DNA from: Zarea fungicola
Taxonomy: Eukaryota > Ascomycota > Sordariomycetes > Hypocreales > Cordycipitaceae
Reading direction: 5' to 3'
NCBI GenBank assembly: GCA_900169235.1
Contig: FWCC01000110.1
Span: 119,108 to 183,107, forward strand
Length of the DNA: 64,000 nt
Part shown: piece after piece, positions 19,920 through 33,200 of the stretch
Layout of the letters: the number at the start of each line of letters is the position of its first letter
Position numbering within the stretch: the stretch's first letter is position 1
The notes under the pieces: model-generated
Database searches by the model: none
What the model saw: only the letters and a program-made list of their open reading frames with translations
Told to the model about the DNA's origin: nothing
Program-made: the position numbers and the translations under genes

Positions 19920-22900
19920 GACGAGAGTAGGCCATTCGGTATGATCAATTGGGAGTGGAAGGGGGCGTTGACATCAAGATTTGAAGAAAGTCGAGGCGCC
20001 AGGGCAGATCGAGAGACGGTAGGAACGATATGTAAAGGTATACAGAGCAAGGAACGTAAGAATAAGAGATGGCAGCTATCGAAGCGACAGAAAAGGAATG
20101 ATGCAGGCCACAGATAGTACCAAGAGAGGGAGCCAGATCTCGAGCAAGCATCAGCAAAAGAGGAGAGTTTACACGCGACAGTACGACAAGGAAGGGAATC
20201 AAGGTCAGCAGCCTCCAGCGCGGTGGGAACCGCATATTTCGCGCTCTGGGGACGGACGCAGCCTCAATCGTATAGTTACTCCGTACCAGTACATGGTACC
20301 TTTTGTGTCAATAGCAGCATCAATCGTGGACCAGGGCGACACGAGCATGGCCTGTTAGCCTCGTTCCGGACAGGGATATGGACGCACAGCCCTACCCGTA
20401 TTCCGGTATGTGGGTAGTTGGTTGGTTGAGCACGCGACACTTCATTTTACCCCGTCTCAACTGTTGAGAGCACAACAGCTAACAGCAATTTACCACAACA
20501 GTCTTGAAAAATAATAACACCGTCAACTCAGCAGTGGTATTTGGTTCGACATCAAACAACCTGTGGCCCAAGAAAGACGACGAATATGTTCGAGTTGTGT
20601 CCTCGCGGCCATGCTCGTAAATCTTTAGGCTGCGACCAAAGATGGCATCCACCGGGCTGGCTCCGACTGGTGTCTAAGGCTCCTTATACTTCCTAGATTG
20701 GCCTAGTGGTCAGTCAATGACGAAAACGGCAACGAAGTGTGCGTGTGAGTGTACGCGTCCCGACAATGATGACGGGCTCTCGCAACTAATCGTACACCAG
20801 GCGCGCTGTACATTAAATGGACCACTGCCCTATTATTCTTGGCAGCATCTTTGTTCCTGGATAAAATGCTCCAGCAGGCAACAGCAGAGTAACATGGCGA
20901 GTTTTGTAGCAGTCGCTAGTGCCAAAATTTTATCCATGTCTCGCCGCCACCGTAGGGCGAGCGACAGGGATAGAGGAGGCAAGTCACACGACAAGCTGAG
21001 AAGTACAGGTACGCGTAAATAACTCATCAGGGGTCAACTAGACGATATAATTAGAAGCGTTGACATTTCACAGCCTCTTTCTGTCTAAACGAGGAAGTCC
21101 TGCCCCTTTCGCCATTCTATCCAGCCGAGTTATTTGGCTGGATCCGAACCTTTGAATAGATTTACCAAGTATGATCGTATTTCCGTCATTAAATCCTTAT
21201 ACAATCAGTTAGCCCATGATAGCTCACTAGTCGATGAAAAGATCGTTTAAGGGCAGCTGGAGTTGGTAGAAATGTTCTCACCTTTCTCGCTTTTCATTCT
21301 TCTTGTATTTCGTCGACCTTCCTTTCCTTTCGTAGTTTCTTCCACAGAGACGCGTATCTATCACGATTCACGACACGTCAATTGACTGAGTCTTTCCTTT
21401 TTGCCGTTTCCTAGCCCTTCTGGGGGCGATGAGACCCCCCCACCATCTCGTCAAATAAATCTCGGGTATCAATTGTTCAGCCCGCCACTGAGACAAGCTG
21501 AATGGCCCACCCGGGCAAGTGCGGTCTGACCGCAAATTTTCTTATTGCCAGCCCCTGAATGCTAGCACCGAATCGGAAATTAGACACGTGAATGTCGAGA
21601 GTTATTACGTTATTAGGCTTCATGGCGGAGCTGGGATGAGGTGAAATTCCACTTGAACAGCCTTGCTAGGCTAAAATAAAGTCAGAAACAAACTCGCTGC
21701 GCTGCCCTACTGGTACAGAGTCTCGCAAATACTCCACGCGCGGCTTGTGGCCACAGGCCGGTGGCGTCGCAAATTTTCCTAGCTCCTTGGAGTAATTTCT
21801 GCGTCCTTCATTAGCGTAGGTGCGCGGGTATGCAGTGCCAAGGAATCTAGACTCGTTGATGCAGCTGCTTGTTTACTGTAAGAAACATATGAGAATTGCT
21901 CCGAGTCGTCGAAACAACACTTAATAATAAACCCAGTTGTGCTGGCGTTGGGATTATCATTGACGGCGATAGTTTCACTCCCACCACTGATACTCCGTGG
22001 GAATAGGCTAGCATCAAATAGCTTATGAACTACCCAAACACTAACTGTATTTTGTAGCCGCTATGGCTGATCAAAGTGATGGATGAAGGTAGAGACTTTT
22101 TGTCCGAGCGGTGGCTGATTTTACGCTATCTGATGTCCTACTAAAGTCTTTACTTGATGAGGGACTGGCGCCACAGCGTAATTATGTACCGTCAGAACCC
22201 AATCTAATAAACCATCTCCATCCAAGATGGGGACCATGATTTGTCCCATAACTAGGAGGGGCAATGGAGCAAATGTAGCCCCCAGATGACGCCTGTTCAA
22301 GGACGATTAACGGTTGGATGCATTGATGTAAATTCTTCAACCCTGCGTGTACTTGCCTGTATGTATCTCTTCAGGCGTTTACATATTTTGCACTCTTTTG
22401 CTGTTTGCCGGCATGCGTGACGTTGCCTCCCGCGGTCCCAGCTGAGCACCGGACCAGTCGGATGCAAGCCATAGATAGCCTGAATCATGCCATTACTAGC
22501 TCAATGTCTTAAATTCGTGCATTTGGAGTGAACGCTCATTAAGAGCGAGTCTGGAGTTGCTTTTAAACGAAAATGGCCTGTTTGATTTGAATCAAGGTTT
22601 TAGGATGAAACAGCTCAAGAGCAAGGCAAGAGTTCAATCCGTTTCAGCATCGCTTCCATACCAGCCTCACCCAGGCTCAGTCCTTGGCAGCGCAGATCAG
22701 GAGATCAAACTCGGATGTATTCAACCCTTAGAGGGCGATGCGGCAGCTATTCTCAGCCTTGCTGCTTCGATTGGCGAGGCACTAGTAATTGGGAAGAAGT
22801 GGTTCCCGGCCGGTATGCCACACAAAAAAGCTCTCCTGGTCAATGATATGCATCCTTGTTTTGCGGCAAATCTTCAAAATTTTATCGGTTCTGAGGGTGG

Positions 22901-24397
22901 TATCCTTAGTTGTCAAATATCTTATCGAGGAGTCCAATCAGCGTGGCAAGTATCACGTCGGCTTTTGACAGAAGCAAATGCAGCTTATGTTGTTTAGACA
23001 AGAACTACATCCAAAAGCGTATATTGCCATGGAAATATAGTCGGATATCTCTTGTCAGTACTCTACGTCACCCTTTTAAGAACCAACGCAGCTCCTTCTC
23101 GATAGAGATGCCTGTCATCACTTTAGTTTGGGGATGAACGACAATTCCACCTACATCCAATTACGCAGGGCGTCAAATGTCTGTGCATCTTTGTTTCCCA
23201 TGTCTGAGCCGATGGACTCGGCAGCACAGCAGAGACCCAATTTGCGACTTGCCAGCTACGCCGAATCACTTCTTTTTTTCCAAAACACATACAAGCGAAG
23301 GCAAGTGATTCACGACGAGATTGTGAGGAAGGCGGACAGGAGTTGGTGTGATCTCCACTAAGTCTGAGAAGTTTCTATATTTGTGAGCTAAATGCGCCCT
23401 GAAATCGAGGAAGAAGAGGGTTAGACCTACTGTTTATACTGCCAGGGCATCTTGATGCATCTTTCCGTTGTGTATCATTCATACGAGCGCCGCTAGGCAA
23501 AGGTTTCTTATCCAACAGAGTAGTCAGCTCTTGCATGCCAGCAGATCAACTTGTCGGCATCTTTATCTTTCTGTTTATATTTTTCGATCTGCATTCTACT
23601 TCTGTTTCCGGAGCATACAACCTACAAACTACTAATTACTACTCACAATGACTATCAATTCCTGACCATGCGCCGAATTTGTACTGGGAGTGTCAGCTAT
23701 ACAGCCAGTACAAACGACACGACAGTCTGACGCAGCCGCGTCCGCTTTTGCTTCTACATTGAGCAAAAAAGTTACGGGCAGAATCTACAATGTGAGACCC
23801 GAAATTTGGCTACCGGATGTTGAAAACCTCCTAGCACGTTATAGCTGACCAGGCCGAAAAAATTAGCTCTCTACTATCTCAGTAATGAACAGGATTCAAG
23901 TGCACATATCTCGAAGGCAAGTAATAATAGTATATTTGAGCTAAGCTAATAACAAATAATAATAAAGTCAAGAAAGTTACTAGTTAGGATTATTGCTAGC
24001 AATAAGAAATCACCAGTAATAAGAAAATCCCCAGTTAGCAGCAGGAGATCGCCTGTTCCAAAAATCCGCTAGATAGATTTCAGACTTACAATTTCGGGTT
24101 TCGGCTTCTTTCTCCAGAATTTGTCTACAAATCTGCTTTTAAAAACGCCAGTCAGCATTTCCCTAGCATCCACCAATCGCAACGCGGGCAATCGTAACTA
24201 GCCTTACGGGCTAACAGCAGCTCTCCTGCAATTCGCTCACCCACTGGCATGTAAGCTTGGCTAGTAGCGTTACAATGAATGAGATGGAAGAATTCCATGG
24301 CGGCGGTATCTCTTTTAAGGGTCCAATGCGTTGCGAACAAAAATTCTCGCTTCCTTGATTGTCCATTCATCAGCCACTCTTCACAAAATCCATCGTG
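19920..24397. other. 4.5-kb region without a supported gene
   Basis: From 19920 to about 20300 this is the upstream region of the sulfatase-like gene. The rest holds only short frames. One ATG-initiated open stretch (22605-22997, 130 codons) has protein-like composition but no recognised motif, introns or continuation. Around 23880-24060 the sequence becomes rich in TAA and AATAAT words with several near-repeats (CAGTAATAAG, CCCCAGTTAG), which may be a degraded transposon. A TACTCCGTA element lies at about 20278-20286. Confidence 0.45.
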
Positions 24398-25290
24398 ATG
24401 CTATCCAACAATGTCATCCCGGCAATCCTTGCCCTCGTTTCCATCAGCGAGGCAGCTGTGAATCCCTGGAAAGGCCCGGGCCCAGATGATTCGCGTGGCC
24501 CGTGTCCCATGCTCAACACACTCGCCAATCATGGCTACCTGTACGTCAGACGTCTGCCATGTGTGCGCTCAAGGGAGAATGCCTTTTCTTTTAAAACTAC
24601 TATCAATGCAATGATGATATTAATAATACAGACAGCCCCCATAATGGCAAGAACCTCTCGGTGGAAGACTTTGGCAAGGCTGTCGTCGAGGCCCTCAACA
24701 CCGTCCCTGCGTACGGGACCGCGCCAGCCTCCATGTTCGTGAAGGGCTGGGGATCCGACCGATTTGACCTTGCCGACCTGAACACACCGGGGATCCTTCA
24801 GCACATTGCCTCGCTCTCGCGCAATGACGTGACCGAGACCGAGCCCAACATGAACGCCGTCCCCGAGCGCATCGCCGCCCTTCTCGACGACAGCCCAAGC
24901 GATCACATTGACGTCGCGTCTATTGCCAAGAGCCGTCTGCGCGTGGAGGCCCTCTCTGCGCCCAAGAAGCTGAGCTTCAAAGAACATACCATCGCCTATG
25001 TCGAGTCCAGCCTGGTGCTCATGATGATGAACGAGGGCGCGGTTCCTTCGGCATTTACGTTGCCCTCCTCCAAGACGTGGGCTGCGCCCAAGGAGCGCGT
25101 TCGCGTGTGGCTTTCTGAAGAGCGCCTCCCCGAGGAACTCGGCTGGAAGCGATCGGAGCGCCAGCTGAAGGCGGTTGATCTCCTCCCCGTCATGAAGGCC
25201 ATCTTTGACCAGAAGCAAGCCCAGAGTGGCCGCTCCCTTTGGTCAATGTTTATTCCTTCGTTATTCGGAGGTGAGAGGGAGGAGCTTTAG
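24398..25290 (+). CDS. Secreted heme-thiolate peroxidase (chloroperoxidase/peroxygenase family) with altered acid-base motif
   Basis: Two exons: 24398-24540 and 24636-25290 (798 nt, 265 aa). The intron is 95 bp with donor GTACGT. The acceptor CAG at 24633-24635 gives LPHNGKNL and is preferred over the nearby CAG at 24629-24631, which would run into a stop. Residues 1-19 form a signal peptide. The heme-ligand motif is intact (GPCPMLNTLANHGYLPH, proximal Cys36), and length fits the short HTP group. These enzymes use H2O2 to halogenate or oxygenate organic substrates outside the cell. The segment before ASLSRND, normally Glu-His-Asp, reads Gln103-His104-Ile105 here, so the acid-base glutamate and the aspartate are both replaced. 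EHTIAYVESSL later in the protein keeps the usual helix. Peroxygenase activity may be reduced or altered (inference). The C-terminus ends in a short basic-acidic tail. Confidence 0.88.
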
Positions 25291-26152
25291 AGTGTAAAGA
25301 AGACTTCTGTAGCTGATTCTGTGTTCATAGGCTAGAAATTGATTGTGGGTTATGTTGGGAGACTTGAACATGAGTGCCATCTGCAAGTATAGTTATTTTT
25401 TCTACGTTACGCGTCGCTCCATTGAACTAAACGATTCTTTTATTCCCACAGTTTTTAATGTCATAATGTTGACCCTTCCTCTAAACTAATGGCATCATTG
25501 TTGTTTGCTGGACAAGGAGTCTCACGGAAATAAGCTGGGTGTATAGTGAATACTTGGTCCTCAATCTTGCACATCAAACAATATCACGAAGAAAAAGAAA
25601 AATGGGCCGAAATATTGCCACAAAACACTAGAAAACTCGAGCATTTAAGCCCTCTGCCAAGAACTTGGGGAGATGATGGCGTGTGGCGGAATGACCGGCA
25701 CTAGGCAAATTCTCTAGATGTAAGGGCCTTATTCCGAGGCCCCTGTTCCCTGTCTGTTGGGTAATCAATGTCTCCAATAAATTTATAATAATCGGAAACG
25801 GAAATAAGCAGGATCTAACGAGGTTGGCAAGAAAAAACTTTCCCGTTCTGCCACCTTGCCCAGTTTTGGCTGCAGGTTGAAAAGCACAAACCACATTTGC
25901 ATTATTAAGAAGGGCATTTGTAAGCCTTGATCGTAGCCATATTAGTAACTCCAACTCCAACAAACAGGTAATTCTGAATCTGGAAGTTCCGCATTCGTTT
26001 AATCCACGGCGATCATTTAAACTTCAAGATAGCCTACACCTGGTAATCAAGTATAAGTAGTGTCGTACATCGCTATTCCGTCGCTGTTCGAGACTGGTAG
26101 ATTCAACGCAAACTAATTCCATTTCATCATCAATCATCCCTCTTTGCTAAAT
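25291..26152. other. Intergenic
   Basis: 862 bp between two plus-strand genes. It is AT-rich with no recognisable gene. A TATA-like AGTATAAGTA at about 26049-26058 lies ~100 bp before the next ATG and may serve as its core promoter. Confidence 0.5.
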
Positions 26153-27330
26153 ATGTCTACAACGAGACTTCTCATCACAGGAGCTACGGGCTACGTGTAA
26201 GTCAGAAACCTACAAGCAAAGAATTATTTTAATTAACTTTTTTTTTGCGTAGCGGCGGTTCTGTATTGTCCACTCTGCTCAACTCGAGAAATCCTCAGAT
26301 CAAGGCCTTGTCCATCTCTGCACTTGTGCGCAAGCAGGAGCACGTCGATTTGCTAAAGACAAAGGGCATCAATGGCATTCTATTTTCCGGTTTAGACGAT
26401 ACCGAGGTTGTGCGACGTGTCGCCAGTGAGAATGACATTGTCATCAACACGGCGTCTGCCTTTCATACTGCCTCCGCCGAAGCAATCATCAACGGCCTAG
26501 CTGACCGACAAAAGGCTGCTGGGAAAAAGCCTATTCTCATTCATGTTAGTTCCGGCACCCTTTCTTTAGTTTTAAGCCCCTTTTCGCAGAGAGCTAACGT
26601 GTCTTCTCAGACCTCCGGCACCTCATCCATTGGAGATCGACCCATCACTAAGCGCTACACAGAAACCCACGTATTCGATGACGCTAAAGATGACATCTAC
26701 GCCTACTTGCGGAAGCGTGAAGACCTCGAGCAGTACGCTCAGCGCACCACCGATCTCGTCGTGCTCGAAAAGGGTGATGCCGCCGGCATCACGACCTACA
26801 TTCTCATGTCGCCTACCATCTACGGCATCGGCAGCGGCTTCTTCAACCGCACCTCCATCCAAATCGACGCCATCATCCGCACCGCACAGCGCGAGGGCGT
26901 GACTCCCGTCATTGGTACCGGCGCAGCGCACTGGGACCACGTTCACATCGAGGACCTCGCCGTGCTGTACGAGCTGCTCCTCGCGCGCGAGCTCGCCGGC
27001 ACTGCGACCGACCTGCCGTCCAACAAGAAGGGCATCTACTTCAACGAGACGGGCCACCACTCGTGGCGGGAGATTTCGGAGCGCGTCGCGGCCGCGGGCA
27101 AGCAGGTCGGCCGACTGCCGACGGATGAGGTGCGCGAGGAGACGCTGGAGAGGGCGGCGACGCTCAACAGCGCATGGACGCCATCCGTGGCCGAGCTGGG
27201 CTTCTCGTCGTTCTCTCGCACGCAAGCATCGCTGGCGCGGGAGCTGCTGAACTGGAGGCCGCAGAAGAACCGCAAGGATTTTGAGGACAGCTTTGTTCCG
27301 GAGTGGGAGTATCTGGCCAAGGACTTTTGA
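26153..27330 (+). CDS. NAD(P)-binding atypical SDR / NDP-sugar epimerase-like protein
   Basis: Three exons: 26153-26196, 26253-26544 and 26611-27330 (1056 nt, 351 aa). The Rossmann motif LLITGATGYVGGSV is split by intron 1 (56 bp). Intron 2 (66 bp) is removed to give ILIHTSGTSSIGDRP; because 66 is a multiple of three and the frame is open, an unspliced message would also be translated with 22 extra residues. Other landmarks: DDTEVVRRVASENDIVINTA, SPTIYGIGSGFFNRTS, WDHVHIEDLAVLYELLL and the C-terminal LNWRP. The fold is that of extended or NmrA-like SDRs, in which fungi have many oxidoreductases and redox sensors of unknown substrate. The usual YxxxK pair is not obvious, so it may be a regulator or an atypical enzyme. 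G/C-ending codons are markedly enriched in the 3' half (26700-27300). Confidence 0.83.
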
Positions 27331-28088
27331 GACACGGCAGTTCGGTTATGGCGTTGAATATGACTCTTTAGGGTGTTTAAGGGAATGAAACTGAGACAGA
27401 ACCTGCAACGGAGAGCTTGTCGGGGCAGAGAAGCACCAAGAAAGCGTTGGCTGTTTCAGCCACATTGGACGGTACAACCTCAGTTTCGAAGCTATTGATT
27501 TTTTACTGCGTAAATTAGTTACAGAATTTTTGATCAAATCTTCAGACACGGTGTAAGACAATTAGTGGTAATCGTAACAATTCTGCATTTGTCTCCCTGA
27601 TCACTTACACCACCTCATAGCCCAGTCACGCGCCAATATTCCATAACGAATCACTTTTCCTAAGAAATATGCAATTATAGGTAGGTTATACCGAATGATT
27701 ACTCAGGCCATTCTCTAAGCTGTAGCACCAATGACCACATGGCTCATTTGGTGATTTGCCAGCAAATACACTCGCAGCCAATAGAAATACACTTTTCCAT
27801 ATCAAGATGTTCATCTCAGTGAAGAACCACCGTACCTGCCAACTATTGCGTCGCTTTGAGGGTTATTCGTATCTCTTTTTCTCCTTGGGTGACACCAGGC
27901 AAATTGCGACATGTCACGCTGCGATGCGGCCTCACTTGTTCTCTACGACAGAGCTACCCGAACCGGTTACCGATTATGGAATTGTACGTTGACTCGACAT
28001 GAGTTTATTGCTGGATATCACACCTCATCATAACAGCACCTTGCTCAGCCTTATAAAGGAATAAGTATTCAGCGTGTCTTCCACTACG
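27331..28088. other. Intergenic, convergent 3' flanks
   Basis: 758 bp between the epimerase-like gene (+) and the GlnRS gene (-). Nothing coding or structural was recognised. Confidence 0.55.
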
Positions 28089-30279
28089 CTAATAGCTCTT
28101 CTTGGAGTCCTCTTTAAGCGGTACAATCTGGTTAAAAACGAGCTTGTCGTCCGTGCTATCAGAATCGACGGCCTGGTATAAGAGTTAGTTTCAAAAAGCA
28201 AATATTATATATATATAAGAGATATTGTTGATCGCAGCGAATGACCACTTACAAAGTAACCGACCCGCAGAGCCTGGAACCGAACGGTCTCTGGCCCAGC
28301 GTCGTCCTTGCTTTCTCCAGTTGTGGCAGGCCAAGGTGCGCGCTGACGCACTTCAGTAAAGGCATTCTCAACCATGGCATTAGAATAAATTGTTTCGCTC
28401 TTTGGGTTAACATCATTGAGAAACCCGCCCGCGGCTGCCATGGGATTTTCCGATTGAAATAGAGATGAATACAGTCGCACTTCGGCCTTGATGGAGCCTT
28501 CAGGGACCCACTGGATCCAAGATTTGGGCTTTGTAGTACGGTCAAACACGGCCTGAATGCTTGTCACTTTACCCGTTTCCTTATCCTTGGTATAAGAAAT
28601 AGCCTTGATAGGAGACGGACTCTGAAGTAATCCAACGGTTTTTCCGGGAGCTAGCCGGTAGTAGCTTTTGTCATCCGTGTCACGGAAGTCAGAACGATCG
28701 ATATAGATAGTCTTGGTGAAGTCAAGCTTGTGTGTGCCTAGGGACGGGTCCTTGGGCGAAAATGGAGCGTCTAGCTGAATGATTTCTTTGTGATACTGAA
28801 TAGTAACAGGGATTGGGTCCAAAACAACCATCAGACGCGGCACTGTTTGCTCGAGATAACGACGCACAGACTGCTCAAAGCGAGCTGCCTGGATAAATGT
28901 CCTCGCTGTAGTAACTCCAAGCTCGTTGATAAAAGACAAGATAGCAGCAGGGGGTATACCCCGACGCCGAAGAGCGATCAGGGTACATAAGCGCGGGTCA
29001 TCCCAGCCGCGAACTATTTTGTTTTCTACCAGTGACTTGAGTACTCTCTTGCTTGTGACGGTTCCTGTAACGTTTAATCTGCCTATTCCGAAATGATCGT
29101 TAGAAATAGATCATGTATAAACTGTAAAATACTTCGAGGCGAAGACTTACCAAACTCTCGCTGCATGGGTTCATAGACCTCGAGGGTTTTATTCAGCCAT
29201 TCATAGCTTTCTCTTGATAGCACAAATTCAGTTGTACACAAACTGTGTGTAATGCCCTCGAAACTGTCACATAGACAATGCGTGAAATCGTATGTCGGAT
29301 ACATCTTCCAATCCGGTACACGGATATGCTTCTTTTTCTCCTCCAAAATTCTGTATGCAGTGACATCCCACATCTGAGGATTATTGTTTTCGATGTCTTG
29401 CTTCATTCGTAAAGTTGCCGTCTGAGGTGCATACTTTCCGTCGCGCATATCTCGAAATTTGGCAAGGTTCGTGTCCTTATCTTGATCTGCATGTTTGCAG
29501 CGATAACGGGGTCCTTCTTTGCCGTCTTGTCCACCTCGTGAGAGCTGAATCTCAGGCTGGGTACAATGACACACGTATGCTTTACCCAATCCGATTAACT
29601 TCTCAGCCAAGTCGTAAAGTCGCTGGAAGTTATCGCTGGAGTATGTCACTTTGCTCGGAGTAAAACCTGCAGGGCTATTAGCAGATGAGCTCATTCCAGA
29701 TGCCTATCAAACATGGAGAATGGTACCGAGCCACTTGATGATGCTCTCGATGGCGTCAAAATAGATCTGGTCTTCTTCGTTGGGGTTGGTGTCGTCGAAC
29801 CGTAGTATCTGCAGACAGGACAAATCAGGTCAGCGACTGCAAAGCAATGCCGGGCAGCGGAAAATAATATAGTCTCTTACAGTTTCTCCACCATGGTAGC
29901 GAGCAAAGCCAAAATTTATAGCAATAGCCTTGGCATGGCCAAGATGAAGATAGCCATTTGGCTCAGGTGGGAATCGAGTCACCACCGGTTTGACGGGCCG
30001 TTCCTTGAACACATCAGCCAAAAATCCATGTTTGAAGATGGCATCTGGATCTTCGGGTGGTTGTTCAATCGTTTTGGGTGGCTCTGGTTCCAGTCCATCT
30101 GTTTTCGGCGCCGTCTTGGCTTCTACAGCCTTTCGAACCCGAGCCTCTTCGGCTGCTGCCTTCTTTGCCCGTTTCTGCGTCCGCTTTTTCAGCTCATTTC
30201 TCGAAACCATCTCGCCCGTAGTGTCGTCGAGGACAAGCTTCGTGGCGCCTGCTACGATTTCGGCGACGCTATCAGCCAT
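28089..30279 (-). CDS. GLN4: Cytosolic glutaminyl-tRNA synthetase
   Basis: Five exons on the minus strand: 30279-29881, 29808-29727, 29666-29151, 29082-28253 and 28172-28089 (1911 nt, 636 aa). All joins keep frame and all introns (60-80 bp) are GT-AG. The enzyme charges tRNA-Gln. The class I HIGH motif is HLGH (residues 112-115) in [14 protein letters not shown], and the KMSKS counterpart is VTSKR just after the exon 3/4 junction. [23 protein letters not shown] and [10 protein letters not shown] are GlnRS/GluRS core segments, and DDPRL fits eukaryotic GlnRS. The two C-terminal beta-barrels (anticodon binding) follow. The N-terminus is only a short Lys/Arg/Ala-rich stretch of ~95 residues, whereas yeast Gln4 carries a much larger appended RNA-binding domain. 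The last intron (28173-28252) contains a TATATATATA run. Confidence 0.93.
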
Positions 30280-33200
30280 GATTTAATCGTATCTACTCAC
30301 TGAAATAGTTATGAAGGATTTTGGGCTTTGTCCTCTTTGACGCTGTTGGCCCAGATTCAGCCCAGACAGGACGGGCGTATGACTCATCTCTGCCACGCAT
30401 TTGTAGACGGGAATTTGGCAAGCAAATGATACAGTCATAAACCAGTGTATGGCGGTATTTCTATGCGGAATCTATTTATGTTGCTTTTTTAGAAGTTCTG
30501 GCATTTCTCCCCATGAGCCCCAGACTCCTTGGAGAGCGAGTATAGCTCTCCACATAGGCTTGAACTTTACCACTCTGTAACCAGATTCAACCCAAGTTTA
30601 CGCTCTGCACAGCTGATCTGAATTCCCTGCGTTACTAAATAGTTGCTAAATAATCCGTCCAAGGCATCATGTCATCCTGTCGTTCTATTGTAGCAGCAGG
30701 GCACTGAGTTAAGCAGTGTAGGGTAGTCCTAGTTGGCTAGTTGCAAGCGGATTCAAAATCGCATCAGTATGAACAGGGGTAAAGACAAAGCGCGCCAAAT
30801 CTGGCTCTTGGTTGCCTCTAGCTGTTGCATCGAGATGAGAGAAGCCCAGGCAGCCGATTATTGGACCAGGAGGGCGTGTGTACAGCATGTACATCACTTG
30901 CCAGCCTGGCCGCATTAAGAGCATCCGGAACTCCAATTTCAAAGCACTTTTGTCTTCTTTACAATGTTCATGGCCGTCACAGGTGGTACAAATGGGTATA
31001 ATGACGGCTGTGAGTTTCAATTTATTAGAAGCAAAGCTGGCACGGCAATGGGAATTCACGCTGCGAAGATGATGTCATGTACAAGTGACCTTGCAGGAGC
31101 TGAGGAGCCAAGGCTTGAGAGTGGGTACCGGGTACATGCCGGCTGAAGCCACTCAAATCTAGTTAAAACCCGATTACGCGTATTTCGTGATGTTGGCGAA
31201 TCGTCCCCAGGGCACGCGGGGTTGGCAAACGAAAGGCAAGACAGGAAGAAGCAAAACCCCCGATGGATGCAGATATGTAACTTGGCTAGCAGATAATAAG
31301 AAAAGAAAGCGTCCGAGGACGCAAAAAAAGCGAAACACCCCGCGGGACCACGCTGTTGGTGTGGCTGTTTGATTGACGGATGGAGGACGACGCCACTGAA
31401 TTTACAGGGCAAATGCTATCCGCCTTTGCAGAACGGAGTACGGAGTACGGAGCACCATATGCCTATTATTAATTTTATTATTAACAACTCCGTGGAATTG
31501 CATGATACCGCCTTTGGCCGCATTTGACCTTTGACCTTTGGCCGCATTGGGGCACCCATTCACTATTATTGCAACCATTTAAATATTCAATCTTCAGTTC
31601 TCTTGCACTGTCTACTACCAAAGTACCAGGTACCAATCAGCTCCCTACTTATCTTAGTTGCACCGCTAGTAAATAGTAAAGCGGCCAGAATGGCTCAATG
31701 CTACCTTGCTGCCCCTGCATGCTGAGAATTGGCTTAGGAGAGGAGGAAACACGCAAGCTTCGAGCAACAAGCTCTGTGCCTTTCTTCGTTTCAATGGGTC
31801 GATCCCCCAATGGCGCTGTGGCGCGCCCAATACCCAGTACCCATCGTCACACGGCTTTCGTAGAACAACGTTGTGTGGCTGAGCGGTGAAATACTGGTAG
31901 ATGAAAACGAGACTGTTCATCTTGCTCAACTTGGCCAATCATGTGTATGCATTGCCAGAGTAGTATCGTGTTAAAAGAAAATCTCAGAGATTGGTGACGG
32001 TGGCTGCTGACAATCAAGACACAGCCTTATTTACTCCGTACCAGACATCAAGGAAAGTACTGCGACCAGGCGTGCCAATAGGACAGAGCTTCTTACGAAA
32101 AAAATTTGAGTATATGAAATCCTTGCCGGAAGCATGTCTCCGCAGCTTCCTGCTTGGCCAAATTCTTGCTTAGCGGCTGAAGTGCCCGTGCCAAGGTTTT
32201 TGCCCTTAATGTAGCCATTTTATTGCCTTGCCCCTGGTCAGATATGGTCCGGGTTATCCGAAGTAAGATCTTCCCCTTTCTTAAATTTGTGCTCCGTAAA
32301 TTGAACATGTTTTCTAATCGGCAGATTGGTCATGGTGTTTCTCGGTCCGCACGCAACAGTACAGAGCACAGGGGTTAGAGCTATCGGAGTTTGAAATATG
32401 TGTATTTTTCTTTCCTTTCCCCCCTTTCGTCCCGTCCTTTCCGAAACATCCCTGTGCGTGCGCAGTACTTAGTAATGGTAACATGCGGATGATGAACCTT
32501 TTCACAAAAAATACTGATAGTGTTTGTGATGACTTACAAACAACCCGCTTGTGTATGGGCAACCTGGACATCCGGTCTCCCCTTGAATCACAGTGCATTG
32601 CATCTTGTGCACTGTCGGTATCCTACCGAGGAAAAATAAAATTATTCACCACAAAAAAAGCCATGCCGCCAAGCCCTGGCAAGGTTACCAGGTACTGAAT
32701 CAAGTCATGTACCAGCCAGTAGCTTGGCCAGTAACTACCTAGCTTGACGTCGGAGACTGCTTTGTGTATCCATTGTGATTGGCAGCTTGCAACGGAGGCA
32801 GGAAGAAACGCTGCAGCCGCCTTGCCTGGGAAACCCATGGTGGCCAAGCTAAGACTTGTGGTGAAGACGGCGAGCACACGCATCACCAACGTAGGCTTCT
32901 GTTCCGACTTAATTGAGTACATACTACAAGGAGCAGTCAAACAACTCATGAATGCTAGAAGTCGTTAACATACTGAGTATATCTAATCCTATGAGGCGCA
33001 CCCTGACCCTGCTAGGTACCGATCTAGTAAATCAATTACCAACTTACCAGTACGGAGTAGACCCCAAGCTATACTAAGAATCGCCCCCATCAGAATCCTC
33101 CAATCCATCTTCAAATGAAAATACTGGACTCAAAAATGGAACATTAGCAGTGTCGGTGGACAGCCGTTGGGAGTAAGACGCCTGAGCCCCATGATGTCGG

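Noticed and set aside
21131..21150. tRNA B-box-like word on the minus strand
   Set aside because: GGTTCGGATCC is close to the B-box consensus, but the flanking bases cannot form a T-stem and no acceptor stem or A-box was seen.
22605..22997. ATG-initiated 130-codon frame
   Set aside because: Its composition is protein-like, but I recognise no domain, splice partner or conserved feature, and following frames are short. It may be a decayed gene or chance.
23880..24060. TAA-rich stretch possibly from an old transposon
   Set aside because: It has no terminal repeats, target duplication or coding remnant that I could recognise.
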